Positions 7,006-15,317 of a stretch of 64,000 nt of DNA are shown piece by piece. The first letter of the stretch is position 1; each line of letters begins with the position of its first letter. Position numbers and translations under genes: made by a program. The notes under the pieces are model-generated. The model was not told the DNA's origin. It made no database searches and saw nothing but the letters and a program-made list of their open reading frames with translations. The stretch is from Gammaproteobacteria bacterium (GTDB lineage: Bacteria; Pseudomonadota; Gammaproteobacteria; Ga0077536): the NCBI GenBank assembly GCA_020849475.1, contig JADLGE010000022.1, positions 1 through 64,000 of the forward strand. Reading direction: 5' to 3'.

Positions 7006-8431
7006 CGCCAATCCGCATCTGTTCTACGGCCAGACCACTTCATTGTGCGAGACCTGCCTGCAACTGGTGCCGACCAAGATCCTGATCGAGGACAACGCGG
7101 TCTGGTACCAGAAGCGCTGCGCCGAACACGGCGTGCAGAAGACCTTGATCTCGAGCGACGTCAGCTACTACCGCCACACCCACGACTATCTCAAACCGGG
7201 CGAACGTCCCCATCAACGTCAGACCGTCACCGAACGCGGCTGCCCATGGGATTGCGGCCTGTGCCCTGACCATGAACAACACAGCTGTGTGGGCATCGTC
7301 GAGATCACCGAGCAATGCAATCTGCGTTGCCCGGTCTGCTTCGCCGATTCAGCGCCCGCCCATGGCAGCCATCGCTCGCTCGCGCAGATAGAATTCATGC
7401 TCGACGCATTGGTCGCTTCGGAAGGCACGCCCGACGTGGTGCAGATCTCGGGCGGTGAGCCGAGCATCCATCCCGACATCCTCAGCGTTCTGCGCATGGC
7501 GCGCGCCAAGCCCATCAAGCATCTCATGCTGAACACCAACGGCGTGCGCATCGCGCGTGAAGCGGATTTCGTCGCGGCGCTCACGGAGTTCGCGCCAGGC
7601 TTCGAGGTCTATCTGCAGTTCGATGCCCTGGATGACAATGCCTTGCAGGACATCCGCGGCGCCGATCTGGCGGCAACCCGCTTGAAAGCGCTGGAACATC
7701 TGGAAGCGCACCAGCTCTCGACGACGCTGGTGGTGACGGTCAAGGCCGGCGTCAACGACGCCCACCTGTGGCGCGTGGTCGAGACCGCGCTCACCTACCG
7801 CTGCGTGCGTGGCGTGACCTTTCAGCCGGTGCAGGACGCCGGTCGCAATCCGCGCTTCGACAAGCGCCAACACCGCAGTCTGCTGAGTGACATCCGCCGG
7901 CAGTTGATCAAGGACTCCGGTGTATTCGGCGAGGATGATCTGCTGCCCCTGCCCTGCAACCCGGAATACATCGCCATCGGCTACGCCCTGCGCAATCAGC
8001 AGACGCTGACGCCCATCACGCGTTTCATTCCCAAGCAGGAATTCATCGGCAACGCGCCGGCCAGCATCGCCTTCGAACGCGACCCGCAATTGAAGCAGCG
8101 CCTGTTCGAGGTGTTGTCCCTGTCGGGCGGCGCGCTCAACACCGGCGAGCGCCTGCAGCAATTGCTGTGCTGCCTGCCGGCGCTGCCGACACCGGCCGAA
8201 CTGCGCTACGAACACGTGTTCCGCATTACCATCGTGCAGTTCATGGATCGCTACAATTTTTGCGTGAGCGGCGTGAAGCGTTCGTGCATACACATCGTGC
8301 ACAGCGACGGGCGCATCATTCCATTCGACACCTACAATCTCTTCTATCGCGATCTGCCACCCGGCGCCGACCCACGTTCGCGCGTAGGCCTGGCGCACCG
8401 CGCTTCCACCACAGGGGATGTCAGGCGATGA
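6983..8431 (+). CDS. Radical SAM enzyme of the MJ0619/tetraether-synthase (Tes)-like family
   Basis: 482 residues. The order of features is that of MJ0619/Tes proteins: an N-terminal zinc-ribbon-like half (C22, C25, C46 in CxxC ... CAEHG), a second cysteine cluster GCPWDCGLCPDHEQHSC (C87, C91, C94, C102), then the radical SAM motif CNLRCPVC (C112, C116, C119) that holds the SAM-binding 4Fe-4S cluster, followed by the QISGGEPSIHPD strand. Characterised relatives either join lipid tails through sp3 carbons (archaeal GDGT synthase) or methylate methanopterin precursors. Bacterial members are mostly unassigned. The gene starts within the Lgt-like gene; ATG 6983 has GGGA upstream, ATG 6992 is the alternative. 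Its stop TGA overlaps the next ATG. The lipid role is inferred from family and neighbour, not shown. Confidence 0.78.
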   Translation: MPAMHERSANPHLFYGQTTSLCETCLQLVPTKILIEDNAVWYQKRCAEHGVQKTLISSDVSYYRHTHDYLKPGERPHQRQTVTERGCPWDCGLCPDHEQHSCVGIVEITEQCNLRCPVCFADSAPAHGSHRSLAQIEFMLDALVASEGTPDVVQISGGEPSIHPDILSVLRMARAKPIKHLMLNTNGVRIAREADFVAALTEFAPGFEVYLQFDALDDNALQDIRGADLAATRLKALEHLEAHQLSTTLVVTVKAGVNDAHLWRVVETALTYRCVRGVTFQPVQDAGRNPRFDKRQHRSLLSDIRRQLIKDSGVFGEDDLLPLPCNPEYIAIGYALRNQQTLTPITRFIPKQEFIGNAPASIAFERDPQLKQRLFEVLSLSGGALNTGERLQQLLCCLPALPTPAELRYEHVFRITIVQFMDRYNFCVSGVKRSCIHIVHSDGRIIPFDTYNLFYRDLPPGADPRSRVGLAHRASTTGDVRR

Positions 8432-8697
8432 ATGAGCAGCAAAACCAAACGCGCGGCGGCGGCTTCATGCGCGGCATGGCGATGGCCGTTGGCGTCTTGA
8501 TCATGACCGCGTCGGGCCTCTGCAGTGCCGGCTTTCTGGTCAACATGACCGTCGACTTGCTGGAAGACGGCAGCACTCACCCGCTGGCCGATTTTGGCAC
8601 CGTCCTCGGCATGATCGCCGTGTGGGGCGGCGTGCCGTTTCTGGTCGGCTGGGCTGTGTGGCGCTCATCGCGCGGCAAGCGCGATGACGGCGCCTGA
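8428..8697 (+). CDS. Small two-helix membrane protein, third gene of the Lgt-like/radical SAM operon
   Basis: 89 residues; ATG 8428 overlaps the radical SAM stop (ATGA), so it is translationally coupled. Two membrane spans are visible, about residues 14-37 (MAMAVGVLIMTASGLCSAGF) and 51-70 (GTVLGMIAVWGGVPFLVGWA), joined by a short acidic loop with VDLLEDGS, and a basic C-terminal tail (RSSRGKRDDG). I recognise no family. Position and topology suggest an accessory or anchoring subunit for the two enzymes upstream. Confidence 0.7.
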   Translation: MNEQQNQTRGGGFMRGMAMAVGVLIMTASGLCSAGFLVNMTVDLLEDGSTHPLADFGTVLGMIAVWGGVPFLVGWAVWRSSRGKRDDGA

Positions 8698-8709
8698 CGC
8701 CGCTCCGCT

Positions 8710-10029
8710 TCAGCGATACAACTCCCGCACCAGCTTGGCCTTGTATTCATAGCGCGGCAGGCTCAACTCCGGCAGCAGTTCGATGTTGGCGCGGAAGATG
8801 AGTTTGTCGCGCAGGCGCGCTTCGATGGCTTGCGCGAGGGCGGCGAGGTCGCCGGCCTCGGCGCGGACCTCGGCCTTGATGTGCACCGGCGGTTCCCAGC
8901 CCTTGGGTGGTGCGTGGTGCAACTGGATTTCAATCACGCCATTGGTGGCGGGCGCGAAGCTCGCGATGACGTCGCGCACCGCTGCCGGGTAGACATTCAC
9001 GCCGCGCACAATCAGCAAATCATCGGTGCGACCGATGATGCGGATGCCGAAGCCCGTGCGGCCACAGGCGCATTCGGTGTGGGTCACTTCAACGTGGTCG
9101 CGGGTGCGGAAGCGCACCAGCGGCATGCATTCGCGATCCAGTGAAGTACACACCAGTTCGCCGCGCACGCCCTTCTCCTTCGGCAAGACCTCGCCACTGT
9201 CAGGGTCGATGATTTCGGGATGGATGATGCCTTGCGCGCAGAAATGCATGCCCTGGCGTTCTTCGCATTCAGCCCACGCCATCGCGCAGTAGTCGCCGTT
9301 GCCGGAACATTCCATCAAGCGCGCATTGAACAGGGTTTCAATCTGGCGTCGCACTTCGGGTATCGACGCGCCTGGCTCGCCGCCGGCCAGGATCAGTTTC
9401 AATCCGAGGCTCGCCGGCTCGATGTCGCGTTCCTGCAAGGCGCGCGCGAAATGCAGCGGATAGGACGCCGTGCACAACAGGGCGCTCGCGCCGCCAAAGC
9501 GGAAGGCGTCGATGAGCCTGTCGGTCATGTTCACGCCGATGGGCATGGAGGTGCCAATCTGCTCGAAGGCATCGGCATAGGAGGCCGCCACCACGAACGG
9601 CGACACCACCAGCGGAATGCGCTGACCGGGGCGCAGGCCGTTGGTCCAGAACGCACGCGTCGCCGCCTCGCGCCACACCTTCATGTCGTGTCGCGTCAAG
9701 CCGATGTAGGTCGGCCTGCCGGTCGTGCCGCTGGTCGAATACACGCGCCGCACCTCGGCCGGCGCGCAGGCGATGTGATGGCCATAGGGCGCGACGGCCA
9801 ACTGGCTTTCGCGCAGTTCGCTCTTCTCGGTGAAGGGCAAGGCCGCAAGATCGGCGGTGCTTTTTATGGCGCCGACATCGATGCCGGCCGCCACGAACTT
9901 GCGCTGGTAGAACGACGAGTGCGCGGCGACATAGGCGAGTTGCGTGCGCAGCTTGTCGTCATGCAGACGCGCGGTGTCGGCCGCGCTCATGCATTCGGCC
10001 TGCCCATTCCAGTACGGCGAGTGATTCAT
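8710..10029 (-). CDS. PaaK-like AMP-forming acyl-CoA ligase, last gene of the carboxylase operon
   Basis: 439 residues, adenylate-forming enzyme close to phenylacetate-CoA ligase in length and motifs. The ATP loop is YSTSGTTGRPTY (about residues 95-106); the adenylation hinge is IIGRTDDLLIVRGVNVYP (about residues 330-347). It would activate a carboxylic acid to its CoA thioester with ATP to AMP. ATG 10029 overlaps the stop of the preceding UROD-like gene (ATGA). In the acetophenone pathway of Aromatoleum aromaticum the carboxylase genes are likewise followed by a ligase that activates the 3-keto acid product (benzoylacetate), so the likely substrate here is the beta-keto acid made by the upstream carboxylase. 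The exact acid is inferred. Confidence 0.8.
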   Translation of the reverse strand: MNHSPYWNGQAECMSAADTARLHDDKLRTQLAYVAAHSSFYQRKFVAAGIDVGAIKSTADLAALPFTEKSELRESQLAVAPYGHHIACAPAEVRRVYSTSGTTGRPTYIGLTRHDMKVWREAATRAFWTNGLRPGQRIPLVVSPFVVAASYADAFEQIGTSMPIGVNMTDRLIDAFRFGGASALLCTASYPLHFARALQERDIEPASLGLKLILAGGEPGASIPEVRRQIETLFNARLMECSGNGDYCAMAWAECEERQGMHFCAQGIIHPEIIDPDSGEVLPKEKGVRGELVCTSLDRECMPLVRFRTRDHVEVTHTECACGRTGFGIRIIGRTDDLLIVRGVNVYPAAVRDVIASFAPATNGVIEIQLHHAPPKGWEPPVHIKAEVRAEAGDLAALAQAIEARLRDKLIFRANIELLPELSLPRYEYKAKLVRELYR

Positions 10030-10751
10030 GCGTCCGTACCCTTGACGGTGTTGACCCAGGCGCGCAGCAATTCGATGTCGGCATCGGCCGGCACCACCTC
10101 GGCGGTGGTAATGATGCCGAGGCCGCTGGCGGCCGGCGCGGCGAGTGGTAGTGCGTAGGGCGCGGCCAGTCCGCCCATGCCGTTCCACGCGAGCAATGAA
10201 GCCTGGTGGAAGCGCGCGATGTTGGCGGCGGTCTTGACGCCGTCCTGCCACGCTTCACTGCTGCATTCGCTGTCAGTGTCTTCCAGCAGCACGATGACAT
10301 CGGCGCCGGCGGCACAGAAGGCTTTCACCAGCGCGCCGAATGCAATGCAGGCGGCGTTCACATCCACCGCGAATTGCGCGGCCAAGGTCGCCGGACCGGT
10401 CAGGCCGGCGAGCAAGGCGAGATTGTCACCGTGCACCTCACGCAGCCGTCGACATGCCTCGAGGCTCGCCGCCACCGCGCCGTGGGCGACGATGTGATCG
10501 ACATCGAGGCCGGCGCCGGCGGCCGACTCCCATTCCATGCGCGAGGCCAGCGCACATACCACGCCGTCGGCCTGCAGCGCCTGCTGCAACTCACCCAGGC
10601 CATTGGCGAGCTGCGTGGCGTCGTTGCGAAACTCGGCCAGCGGCCGCGCCGAGATGCGCGCCGCGACTTCGAAAGCGAGCGCAATGACCACCCGCTCGCT
10701 GCGCCCGCGTCCCTGCGCGATCGCCTGCGCGCGCTTGCGTGCCGGCTTCAC
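10026..10751 (-). CDS. UROD/MtaA-fold protein, probable fifth component of the carboxylase (ApcE-position)
   Basis: 241 residues from GTG 10751, whose GTGA overlaps the stop of the HyuB-like gene. The sequence looks like a reduced uroporphyrinogen-decarboxylase/MtaA-type barrel: NLALLAGLTGPATLAAQF matches the GGITGPFTLA strand of that family and CAAGADVIVLLED matches the conserved GADxIxIxD strand. It is about 100 residues shorter than typical UROD and I see no HxCG zinc motif, so neither decarboxylase nor methyltransferase activity is assured. Its place between the HyuB-like subunit and the ligase is that of apcE in acetophenone carboxylase operons. An assembly, activation or regulatory subunit is the most economical reading. 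Confidence 0.6.
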   Translation of the reverse strand: MKPARKRAQAIAQGRGRSERVVIALAFEVAARISARPLAEFRNDATQLANGLGELQQALQADGVVCALASRMEWESAAGAGLDVDHIVAHGAVAASLEACRRLREVHGDNLALLAGLTGPATLAAQFAVDVNAACIAFGALVKAFCAAGADVIVLLEDTDSECSSEAWQDGVKTAANIARFHQASLLAWNGMGGLAAPYALPLAAPAASGLGIITTAEVVPADADIELLRAWVNTVKGTDA

Positions 10752-12799
10752 GGCCGGAACGCCGGGGCCAGCGGCTTCGCGTCGGGCCACGAGCCGTAGA
10801 GACTCAGGATTTCCTGCGGCGGCTTGCGCTTGAGCCATTCCTTCTCGAACTCATCGAACGGCACACCGCGCGCGATGCGCTCCTTGCGCGCTTCGTGGCG
10901 CATGGTCGCGGTCGCTTCCAGGTCGACGCGCTGCTTCTTCGCATCCCACTCCACGCGATAGACATGGCGCGCGCTCCAGTTCGATACGAGGCCCGCTTTC
11001 AGATCCCGTTCGACGCCGGCCGGGTCGCGCTCCATCGGGTCGCCAAAGCCGGCGCCGCCGGTGGACAAACCAATGGTGACGGTCTCATCGCCGTTGATGA
11101 CGCGCGTGCTGCGCCCGAACGGCTCTGCCACCAGCTTGCCGAACTTGCCGTTGACGAGGCTTTCGAAGTCGAGCTTCTTGTCGGCGAGCGCACCCAACAG
11201 TTCGCTGACCTTGGTGCCCTGCAAGGACAGGCCCGGCACGGTCGGCGGCGCGTAGCCGCCGAAGATCGGCTGCGGCGTCTGGATGGTGCTGTTGTCGGCG
11301 ATGGCCATGAAGTACAGCGCCGGCACGTGATGGGCGGCCCAGAACTGCGCGGTGCCACAGCCGCCGCGGTATTTGCCGTGGCCGCCGGAATCCGGCCAGT
11401 GCTGCGAAAACGGAATGATCATCGGGAATTCGTTCTCGATGGATTCGACGTCCGGCGCACGGCCAAATGCGCACCACGGAAAGCCATAGGCATCCATGCC
11501 GTCACAACACGAGCGCGCACCCTGCCCTTCGGTGTTGATGGGGTAGGCAATCATGTCGGCGAAGGGCTGCTGCCATTGCGAAAGACCGGCGATGACGGTG
11601 GCGTTGCCACCGTTGCCCATGGAGGCCGTCGACTGCTTCCACTCATAGGTCGGATAGCGTGCGCGCGAAATGCAGTTCGCCACCGCACTCATGGCGCCAG
11701 TGCAGATCATCACCGAGTTGCTGGTCGCGGCGCGGTCGGTCGGCGACAGGCAGCTCGCCTCTGGAAACACGAAGTCGATGGGCGCGAAGGTCGCGCTCGA
11801 GATCGGCAGGTCGTGGAACACGTACTCGTAGATGTAATTGGCGAGGTGGCCGATCACCGCCTGCGGATGGGCGTTGTAGCTGGAAAGATTCTCGGGGCTG
11901 GTGCCGGTGAAATCTATGAGCAAGCCATCGCCTTTCTTGGTCATGGTCATGCAGCAGTTGCGCATGAGTCCGCGCAGGTTGCCGGCGGCGTCGGAGAACG
12001 TCACGCAGCGATAGATGCCATCGGGCCAGCCCAGCAAACGCTTGCGCGAACCGGCCTCGGCTTCGTCCAGCATGCGCCGGAACAGGCCGGTCACGAAGTC
12101 CACGCCTTCACGTGCGCACATCTCGACAATGCGCGTGCGCACACGGTCGGCGGTGGTCACACGCGCTTTCAGATCCACCGTCACGTTGGCCTCGGCGCGA
12201 ATGCCGAAAGCGCGGAACAGTTCGATGATGTCGTTGTTGATACGGAAGTTCTGACCGATTTTCATCGGCGGCAGGTTCATGCCTTCCTCGAAGCGCGAAG
12301 TGGCCGATACCGGCATGCCACCCGGCTCCTTGGCGCCGGTCTCGGTGGTATGGGACAGCGCCGCCGTCCATGCCACCAGCTTGCCGTCGAAGAATACCGG
12401 CGTGATGGCCACCTGGTCCGGATTGTGGATGCCGCCGTAGAGCGCGTCGTTGGTGTAGAAGATGTCGCCGTCGAAGATGCCGGGGTTTTCCTGGTAGCGC
12501 GACAGGATGTACTTGATGATGATGGGCGGAATGATGGCATGCAGATAGGTGCCCGCCGAGGCGTTCACCAGATCGCCCGCCGCATTGAACATGGCGACGA
12601 TGGAATCGCCCGCCACGCCCATCGAGCTGCGCGACGAACGCATGAAAATCTCATAGCCTTCATCGAGGATGTCGGCAGTGCGTTGCACGGCGATTTCGTA
12701 GGCGCCGCGCGTGACCTTGTCAGCGCAGTCGCGCTCATAGGCGCTGGCGGTGGTGACCTTCAGCGCTTGCAGCTTTTCCGCGAGTGTCGGGATGCTCAT
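10748..12799 (-). CDS. HyuB-like subunit of an ATP-dependent ketone carboxylase (ApcD-like)
   Basis: 683 residues across the whole Hydantoinase_B domain. Recognisable blocks are GDIFYTNDALYGGIHNPDQV (about residues 110-129), then LSHTTETGAKEPGGMP, MTKKGDGLLIDFTGTSPENL, and the glycine-rich HWPDSGGHGKYRGGCG stretch. In acetone and acetophenone carboxylases this subunit carries out carboxylation of the activated (phosphorylated) enol with carboxyphosphate/CO2 and binds a metal. It starts at ATG 12799, overlapping the stop of the second HyuA-like gene by ATGA. N-methylhydantoinase or oxoprolinase is the alternative for a lone HyuB, but the presence of a zinc-ribbon gamma subunit and two HyuA-like subunits in one operon argues for a carboxylase. 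Confidence 0.82.
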   Translation of the reverse strand: MSIPTLAEKLQALKVTTASAYERDCADKVTRGAYEIAVQRTADILDEGYEIFMRSSRSSMGVAGDSIVAMFNAAGDLVNASAGTYLHAIIPPIIIKYILSRYQENPGIFDGDIFYTNDALYGGIHNPDQVAITPVFFDGKLVAWTAALSHTTETGAKEPGGMPVSATSRFEEGMNLPPMKIGQNFRINNDIIELFRAFGIRAEANVTVDLKARVTTADRVRTRIVEMCAREGVDFVTGLFRRMLDEAEAGSRKRLLGWPDGIYRCVTFSDAAGNLRGLMRNCCMTMTKKGDGLLIDFTGTSPENLSSYNAHPQAVIGHLANYIYEYVFHDLPISSATFAPIDFVFPEASCLSPTDRAATSNSVMICTGAMSAVANCISRARYPTYEWKQSTASMGNGGNATVIAGLSQWQQPFADMIAYPINTEGQGARSCCDGMDAYGFPWCAFGRAPDVESIENEFPMIIPFSQHWPDSGGHGKYRGGCGTAQFWAAHHVPALYFMAIADNSTIQTPQPIFGGYAPPTVPGLSLQGTKVSELLGALADKKLDFESLVNGKFGKLVAEPFGRSTRVINGDETVTIGLSTGGAGFGDPMERDPAGVERDLKAGLVSNWSARHVYRVEWDAKKQRVDLEATATMRHEARKERIARGVPFDEFEKEWLKRKPPQEILSLYGSWPDAKPLAPAFRP

Positions 12800-14934
12800 G
12801 CCTGTGCTCCTCCCTTCGTATATTCAAGAATGCCCAAACCACGGCTGTCGATGTGGAACACCTGCCCCGGTGGCACCACCAGCGTGGTGAATTCCGCCTC
12901 GACCAGCGACGGCCCCTCGATGCGATGGCCGGGCTGCATGGCTTCGAATTTGTAGACGGTGGTCATCACCCGCTGGCGCAGCTCCGGCCAGTAGGCCTCA
13001 CGCTCACCGGTGCGCGCGGCGCTGGCGTCGGGCGCCTGCAAGGGATATTCCGGCATCGCCATCTTCTCGGTCGGCACCGTGGCCTTGAGCACGATGTTGT
13101 CGAGATACACGCCGCCCGGCTTGTTCACCACGTGCGGACTGAAGGCGGCCGAGAATTCCGCTTCGAAGGCGTCATAGATGTCCTGCATCTGCGCCGCGTT
13201 CTCAACCTGCACATGGGGCGAGGACACGCGTTTCACGTGCACCTGGCCACCGTAGAGCATGTCGAGTTCGACCTGGAAAATGATGCTGTCGAGGGCAAAG
13301 CCTTCGGCCGCGATGTCGATGCGCGCCTGCTCCATCAAGCCCTGCACCGCTTCGTTGAAGCCTGCGTAGTCGCTCGACAAGGCTTCCGTGGCCGGCGCCA
13401 TGAACACCATGCGCTTGGATACCTCGTAGACATGCATGATGTCCATCACCGACGAACCGAGTGCACAGAACACCGGCGCCTGCGGGAAGATCACCGCCAC
13501 TGGCACGTCGGCGCGATAGCCCGCCACGTGGGTCGGGCCGCCGCCGCCGAAGGCGAAGATGGCGAAGTCTTCGGGGTGATAACCACGCAGATGCACTTCG
13601 CGCTTGATGGCCGAGGCCATGTTCTCTTCGACGATGTTGCGGATCATGGCCGCCGCTTCATCGACCGAGATGGCCAGCGGCTGTGCAATCTTCTCCTCTA
13701 TCGCCGCACGCGCTTTTTTTGCATTGAGCGGCATGCGCCCGGAGAAGTAGTTGTCGGGCGAGATATAGCCCAACACCACATCGGCATCGGTCACCGTCGG
13801 TTCGACGCCGCCCAGGTCATAGCACACCGGCCCTGGCATGGCGCCGGCGCTGCGCGGTCCGACTTCGAGGCGATTCAGGAGCGCGTTGATGGATGCAATC
13901 GAGCCGCCGCCGGCGCCCATGGTGGTGGTCTGCAGCATGGTGATGCCGACCATCCAGCGATCGATGACCGGGCGGAATTCGTAGGAGCGCACGCCGGCAT
14001 CGACCACCATGCCGACGTCGAAGCTGGTGCCGCCGACGTCGGACGCGATCACGTTCTTGTAGCCGAGCGCTCGACCCAGGTGATACGAGCCCATGAGGCC
14101 CGAGATCGGCCCGCCGTTATAGGTGCGCGAGGCGGTGGTCTTGAACATCTCGGCGCTGCCGCCGGTGTTGTGGGTCAAAAGGAAAGTGCCCTTGTAGCCC
14201 TTCTCGCGCAGCTGATCCCAGGTCGCTTCCATTTCGAGCTTGATGGAACGCTGCAGGTAGGCGTCGAGGATGGCGGTCATGGTGCGTTCGTATTCACCGA
14301 CCTTGCCCACCACTTCATGGGACAGCACCACCGGCAGGTAGCCGACGTGGTAGCCCTTGTATTCCTCGCGGATGATTTCGCGCACGCGCTTTTCGTGCGC
14401 CGGATTGGCGAACGACCACAGCAGCGACACCGCGATGGCGCGCGCGCCGTTGTCGATGAGACGTCGCAACTTGACGCGCACGTCGTCTTCATCGAGCGCG
14501 CGCATGATGCGGCCATTGGAATCGACGCGCTCCTTGATGCCGGCGATAAGTTCCGGTGAGACCAATGGCGTGGGCTTGTGCTGCACGGCGAGGTTGCGTC
14601 GCTCGCTGATACGCAGGCCGTCGCACCATTGCGCGCCACGGCCGATGAGAATGGCGTCTTCATGGCCTTCGGTGGTCATGAGCCCCAGGCGCGGACCGCG
14701 TCGCTCGATGAGGCGATTCATGGCCACCGTGGTCGAGTAGCGCACCACTTCGATTTGCGGCAGCAGTTGCTCGACATCCATCTCGAGCTGATCGGCGCCG
14801 TCTTCCAGCACGTTCAGAAAGCACACCGAGAGGTCATAAGGCGTGGTCGGCGATTTCGCGATCACGCGTTTCTCGTCAAAGGTCAGCACCAGGTCAGTGA
14901 AGGTGCCGCCGACGTCGATATCCACGCTTCTCAT
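12796..14934 (-). CDS. HyuA-like ATP-binding subunit of a ketone carboxylase, second copy (ApcC-like)
   Basis: 712 residues. The protein opens with VDIDVGGTFTDLVLTFDE, the phosphate-1 loop of the ASKHA-type fold, and has a second loop NVIASDVGGTSFDVG near residue 300. In the carboxylase family this subunit uses ATP to phosphorylate the ketone enol and/or bicarbonate. Unlike the first copy, its nucleotide loops match the canonical DxGGTxTD form exactly, so it is the better candidate for the catalytic ATPase. ATG 14934 overlaps the stop of the gamma gene and its own stop overlaps the HyuB start, so stoichiometric expression is likely. Acetophenone carboxylase has two unequal HyuA-like subunits, which matches this operon; acetone carboxylase has one. 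Confidence 0.82.
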   Translation of the reverse strand: MRSVDIDVGGTFTDLVLTFDEKRVIAKSPTTPYDLSVCFLNVLEDGADQLEMDVEQLLPQIEVVRYSTTVAMNRLIERRGPRLGLMTTEGHEDAILIGRGAQWCDGLRISERRNLAVQHKPTPLVSPELIAGIKERVDSNGRIMRALDEDDVRVKLRRLIDNGARAIAVSLLWSFANPAHEKRVREIIREEYKGYHVGYLPVVLSHEVVGKVGEYERTMTAILDAYLQRSIKLEMEATWDQLREKGYKGTFLLTHNTGGSAEMFKTTASRTYNGGPISGLMGSYHLGRALGYKNVIASDVGGTSFDVGMVVDAGVRSYEFRPVIDRWMVGITMLQTTTMGAGGGSIASINALLNRLEVGPRSAGAMPGPVCYDLGGVEPTVTDADVVLGYISPDNYFSGRMPLNAKKARAAIEEKIAQPLAISVDEAAAMIRNIVEENMASAIKREVHLRGYHPEDFAIFAFGGGGPTHVAGYRADVPVAVIFPQAPVFCALGSSVMDIMHVYEVSKRMVFMAPATEALSSDYAGFNEAVQGLMEQARIDIAAEGFALDSIIFQVELDMLYGGQVHVKRVSSPHVQVENAAQMQDIYDAFEAEFSAAFSPHVVNKPGGVYLDNIVLKATVPTEKMAMPEYPLQAPDASAARTGEREAYWPELRQRVMTTVYKFEAMQPGHRIEGPSLVEAEFTTLVVPPGQVFHIDSRGLGILEYTKGGAQA

Positions 14935-15317
14935 GCCTTGACCTCCTCTGCCGGCAGCAGATGGCCGTCGACCACCACTACCTCACCGGCGGCGAGGCGC
15001 GCCTTCAAGGCATCGAGATCTATCTCGGTGGTGTGAGTGATGGGATGACCGGGCGGCAGATACTCGGTCTCGAGCTGCGTGCCGCAGCCGGGGCAGTAGA
15101 ACTCGAGAATGCGTATCCACGCCGGGTTGGGCGAGAAAGTGTAGTTGCCCTTGATCAAGGGCCGATGAATCTCGGCCGGGTCGCGTTCGCCGACCAACAG
15201 CCCGCGCTTGACGTTGTCGCGCGCCGAGCCGATGTCGTGGCCGCATTTGCCACACATCCAGCGTTCGCTTTCGATGGCGAGCGTCAGGTTGTCGCCTATG
15301 TGCAGTAGCGTGCTCAT
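14931..15317 (-). CDS. Zinc-ribbon gamma subunit of the ketone carboxylase (ApcB/AcxC-like)
   Basis: 128 residues, acetone-carboxylase gamma type. Two cysteine pairs, MCGKCGHD (about residues 21-28) and CPGCGTQLE (about residues 82-90), form a probable zinc site, and the intervening KGNYTFSPNPAWIRILEFY segment is typical of the family. The gamma subunit bridges the large subunits and binds metal in acetone carboxylase structures. ATG 15317 overlaps the stop of the first HyuA-like gene and its stop overlaps the second HyuA-like ATG. The presence of this small protein is what separates a carboxylase operon from ordinary hydantoinase genes. The length (about 14 kDa) fits the small subunit reported for acetophenone carboxylase. 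Confidence 0.82.
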   Translation of the reverse strand: MSTLLHIGDNLTLAIESERWMCGKCGHDIGSARDNVKRGLLVGERDPAEIHRPLIKGNYTFSPNPAWIRILEFYCPGCGTQLETEYLPPGHPITHTTEIDLDALKARLAAGEVVVVDGHLLPAEEVKA

